64,000 bases of DNA from Paeniglutamicibacter psychrophenolicus (lineage in GTDB: Bacteria; Actinomycetota; Actinomycetes; Actinomycetales; Micrococcaceae), in NCBI RefSeq assembly GCF_030812255.1, contig NZ_JAUSSH010000001.1, positions 558,001 to 622,000 on the forward strand, in the 5' to 3' direction. The notes under the pieces were generated by a model that was given only the letters and a program-made list of their open reading frames with translations, had not been told where the DNA came from and searched no databases. Every line of letters begins with the position of its first letter. The stretch's first letter is position 1. Shown here in pieces: positions 61,231 to 64,000 of the stretch. Both the position numbers and the translations under genes were made by a program.

Positions 61231-63798
61231 ATGACCTGGGGAAAATTCGACGACACGCTGTCCAGGCCACGCCTCGAGCGCCTGCTTGAACAGGCGGTGG
61301 CATCTTCGGCGGTGATCGCCAGGGCACCGCGCGGCGCCGGCAAGCGCGTCGCCGTTCGCGACTGGCTGTCCCGGCGTGATCCCCAGGCCCGGAGCTGGAG
61401 CTGGATCAAATGCAGCGAACTCGAGGAGCCGCTGGATCTCGTGCTGGCCAAGCACTATGAGGCGGCCGCCGCCCCGGACTCGCACCTGGTCGTACTCGAG
61501 GACTGCACCGCCGCGTTCAACGGCTGGCTCACCGGCTTCGTGCAGCAGATGGCACACGGGCATCCCGGGCGACGCGCGCTGGTGCTCACCAACGAATACC
61601 TTGACCTCGAGCGCCGGCGCACGCTGCTGCCGTTCGAAGTGGCCGTGGTTCCGCCACATGAATTCCGCTTTACCCCAGATGAGGCGGCGGACTATTTTCG
61701 GGGTAGCGTGCTCGAGCGCTTCGCCGAGCCGTTGTGCCTAGATTTGTGCGGCACACCGGAACTCATGCGCATGGCCAAGCTCCGGGCGCAGACCATGCGC
61801 GCTCCGGAGCCGGCGCGGGTTAAACCGGGCAAGCACGCTTCGCCACTGGGCCAGCCGACGCCTGCACTGCTGGAACTGGACCCGCCGGCCCGGGCGTTTC
61901 TGGCCGAAGTGAATGCCGCGGTGGACCGCGACCTGAAGGCGATGCTGGAAGGCGAAGCGCTCGAGCCCGGACAGCTCGACTTCCTTGCGGTGCTCGCCGT
62001 GCCCACCACGGTGCCCCGGGAGTTGCTGCCGCTCGTGGCCGAAGACCACCTCGCGGCATGGCTGCCGGATTTGGAGAGCAGGGGCCTGGTCTATCGCTCA
62101 TCGAGGAACCCCGACGACGAATATTGCCTGCACCCCGTGCTGCGCCGGGTGCTGACAAGCACCTGCCTGGCCTCGGACAAGGACCGGCTGCGCTCGCTGC
62201 ACCAGATTTGCGCACGGTACGAGATGACCCATGGGTCCGCGTTCCGGGCGCTGCGCCACGCGTTGGCCGCGCCGGACCACCAGCTGGCCTCCGACATCCT
62301 GCGCATGCATGCGGACGAATACCTCGAGGGGGAACTGGGCACCCGCGGGTCGGTGCTGCTGGACGAACTGCCCCTGACGGTGCTGGCGCGGTACCCGCTG
62401 CTGGCCATCTGCCTGGCCATCGCCTACAGCGCCACCGGCAAGTTCAAGCTCAAGACCCTGGAATTGCTGGCCCTGGCCGCCACCGGTGCGCGCACGGTGG
62501 GGCGCAATGCCCCGCCCGCGGACAAGATGGTCATGGTCCTGATCGAATCGGTCGCGGCGAGGCTCAGCGGCATCGGCGAGCTGTCGGTCAAGACCGCACG
62601 CAGCGCCCTCGCCCTGCACCGCGACATGGACCCGGGGCAGCGCGACGACCTGGGGCCGTTCGAGGGCCCGATGCTCGTCCAGTTGGCACTGGGCCTGCAG
62701 GCCGGCGGTGCCCACGACGAGGCGCTCATCGCCGCCGAGCTGGGGGTCTCCGCAGACCAGCGGCACAACCGGGCAGACAACGACCACTACGCAACCACGG
62801 TCCAAGCCTATTTTTATACACTCAGCGGGGACATCCACAAGGCGTCGGCACTGCTGGCCGAGTCCTTGCCTGAACACTGGGCCAATCCCGCCACCAGCGC
62901 CTACTTCGCCACCCCCTTCAGGGCCGCGTCCTTCGTGTGCGCCATGGAGGAACAGCGTTTCGAGGATGCCGCACGCTGGGTGGAACTGCTGCGCATCGAC
63001 CAGCACAACAACGAGTTCTGGCCGGCCATCCGGTTGGCCGAGGCGATACTGGCAGTGGTCACCGGCGAAACGACGGCGTCCCTGGTGCGGATGCAGGGCT
63101 ACCTGGGGCGCGAACGCGAACAACCCGTCGCGCAGAAATACGGCAAGCAGATGCTGGTTTCGGCCTCCTGCCTGCTGAACCTGGCGGTGGGTGATCCGGT
63201 CAATGCGTTGAGGGTCGCCGCCAAGTCCGTCTCGGAAACGTCGCGGACCTTGATGCAGGCGCGCGTGCGCCTGGCCCAGGGGGATGCCGCGGAAGTCCTG
63301 CGGCTTTGCACCTCGCTGGGAGCGGTCGTGCAACCACGCACCCGCTTCCGGCAGGCGGTCCTGGTCCTGGCCGCAACCCTGCAGCAAAACAACCGCCGCG
63401 CCGTCGGCGGGGCCCTTCGCATGGTGGCCGCGCTGAGCGAGGAATACGGCCTGGGCATGGCCCTGAACCTGTTGCCCGCCCCGGATCTGGAGCGGATACT
63501 CGCCGAAGCCAGGGAACTGGGCATCACGCTGAAGGTCGATCCGAACACCGTCTCGAACATCCCCGGCGGCCTGGGACGTGCGGTGCTCAGCGCCCGCGAG
63601 CTGGCGGTGCTGGGGGAGCTGGTTTCCACCGGGAGCGCTGCCGAGATCGCCGAGCGGCAATTCGTCTCCGTGAACACCGTCAAGAGCCAGTTGCGTAGCA
63701 TCTACCGGAAGCTGGGGGTGTCCGACCGCGCCTCCGCACTGGAAGCGGCACGCGTGCAGGGGCTGATCCCGAGCAAGGACGTCGAAGCGGCCGATTAG
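61231..63798 (+). CDS. Large LuxR-type transcriptional regulator with degenerate P-loop (LAL/MalT-like)
   Basis: 855 residues. The C-terminus (about 786-845) is a LuxR HTH: LSARELAVLGELVSTGSAAE, then IAERQFVSVNTVKSQLRSIY and RKLGVSDRASALEAAR. The N-terminus resembles the STAND ATPase of MalT-like regulators, but the P-loop reads RAPRGAGKRV (31-40), lacking the usual Ser/Thr after Lys and the first Gly. VVLEDCTAAFN at about 86-96 matches Walker B. The central 450 residues are helical, TPR-like (LGTRGSVLLDELPLTVLARY, ALRVAAKSVSETSRTLMQAR). Target genes unknown; adjacent genes are a DAACS symporter and, upstream, the MMPL unit. Confidence 0.9.
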   Translation: MTWGKFDDTLSRPRLERLLEQAVASSAVIARAPRGAGKRVAVRDWLSRRDPQARSWSWIKCSELEEPLDLVLAKHYEAAAAPDSHLVVLEDCTAAFNGWLTGFVQQMAHGHPGRRALVLTNEYLDLERRRTLLPFEVAVVPPHEFRFTPDEAADYFRGSVLERFAEPLCLDLCGTPELMRMAKLRAQTMRAPEPARVKPGKHASPLGQPTPALLELDPPARAFLAEVNAAVDRDLKAMLEGEALEPGQLDFLAVLAVPTTVPRELLPLVAEDHLAAWLPDLESRGLVYRSSRNPDDEYCLHPVLRRVLTSTCLASDKDRLRSLHQICARYEMTHGSAFRALRHALAAPDHQLASDILRMHADEYLEGELGTRGSVLLDELPLTVLARYPLLAICLAIAYSATGKFKLKTLELLALAATGARTVGRNAPPADKMVMVLIESVAARLSGIGELSVKTARSALALHRDMDPGQRDDLGPFEGPMLVQLALGLQAGGAHDEALIAAELGVSADQRHNRADNDHYATTVQAYFYTLSGDIHKASALLAESLPEHWANPATSAYFATPFRAASFVCAMEEQRFEDAARWVELLRIDQHNNEFWPAIRLAEAILAVVTGETTASLVRMQGYLGREREQPVAQKYGKQMLVSASCLLNLAVGDPVNALRVAAKSVSETSRTLMQARVRLAQGDAAEVLRLCTSLGAVVQPRTRFRQAVLVLAATLQQNNRRAVGGALRMVAALSEEYGLGMALNLLPAPDLERILAEARELGITLKVDPNTVSNIPGGLGRAVLSARELAVLGELVSTGSAAEIAERQFVSVNTVKSQLRSIYRKLGVSDRASALEAARVQGLIPSKDVEAAD

Positions 63799-63803
63799 GA
63801 AAG

Positions 63804-63838
63804 TGCGGACCGTGGGTCCGGAAGCGGCACGGTCCGCA
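63804..63838 (+). terminator. Hairpin after the LuxR-type gene
   Basis: An 11-bp perfect stem (TGCGGACCGTG / CACGGTCCGCA) with a 13-base loop starts six bases past the stop. No T-run. The remainder to the window end (63,839-64,000) shows no supported gene. Confidence 0.6.
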
Positions 63839-64000
63839 AGGTGAAATCCGAAGGGCCCGGTGGCATGCGGTGCCCCGGGCGGGGGCAGGGTTTCCACCAA
63901 ACACAACTCGAAACATTCCCCCATCGGCACCGATGCAGCCCCCAAGCAATGCATCCATGCCGCACTGCGAACTTCCCCAGCGGTGAACGCTTTTGTACGC

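Noticed and set aside
1-64000. CRISPR arrays, transposases, prophage genes, rRNA genes, classical riboswitches
   Set aside because: None seen: no regularly spaced repeats, no transposase or integrase motifs, and no conserved riboswitch core recognised by eye.

Overview
The window is a GC-rich actinobacterial chromosome segment. The gene content and order point to the family Micrococcaceae (Arthrobacter and relatives): tRNA-Gln followed by glmU, prs, rplY/ctc, pth, sufS-sufU and mfd, then the lpdA / purine-nucleoside-phosphorylase / pmmB / deoC block and an accA3-type biotin carboxylase with maf nearby. The genus call is inference; no 16S rRNA gene is present. Starts are often GTG or TTG, and many genes overlap by ATGA or GTGA.

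Bases 1-30,000 are an accessory exopolysaccharide locus. Unit 1 (1-10,571, all plus) holds the end of a DegT-type sugar aminotransferase, a Wzx-like flippase, three glycosyltransferases, a DUF6492-like protein, a Wzy-like polymerase, a Wzz-like protein and a lipoprotein with a possible glycosidase fold. A central block follows (10,771-16,140). It contains a minus-strand 910-residue protein joining three glycosyltransferase domains (WecG/TagA, GT2, GT2), a VanZ protein, a left-handed beta-helix acetyltransferase and a plus-strand TagD-like cytidylyltransferase. Unit 2 (16,684-28,103, all plus) starts with a second Wzz-like protein carrying a kinase-like tail without a P-loop, then a PssD/PssE (Alg14/Alg13) pair, a lipoprotein, an 1150-residue secreted multidomain protein, a CDP-alcohol transferase, a GT2, a second Wzy and a second Wzx. 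A convergent secreted GH16 glucanase closes the locus. The locus therefore carries two parallel Wzx/Wzy/Wzz sets.

Bases 30,600-64,000 are mostly housekeeping: a TetR regulator, tRNA-Gln, cell-wall precursor and PRPP synthesis, ribosomal protein L25, peptidyl-tRNA hydrolase, SufS/SufU, the NhaA antiporter, the Mfd repair-coupling factor, a universal stress protein, nucleoside catabolism (PNP, sugar-phosphate mutase, DeoC), a flavin quinone reductase, an MHS-family transporter, a DinB-like protein, the acyl-CoA carboxylase alpha chain, Maf, a TetR-MMPL export pair, a DAACS symporter and a large LuxR-type regulator.

No insertion sequence, integrase, CRISPR array, rRNA gene or recognisable riboswitch was seen. 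GC-rich hairpins mark most gene ends. The most interesting items are the tripartite glycosyltransferase fusion, the doubled Wzx/Wzy/Wzz machinery with TagD and CDP-alcohol-transferase genes, the fibrinogen-like/propeller secreted protein, the MMPL transporter with a roughly 400-residue periodic insert, and three palindromic operator-like sites near uspA, accA3 and the TetR-MMPL unit.
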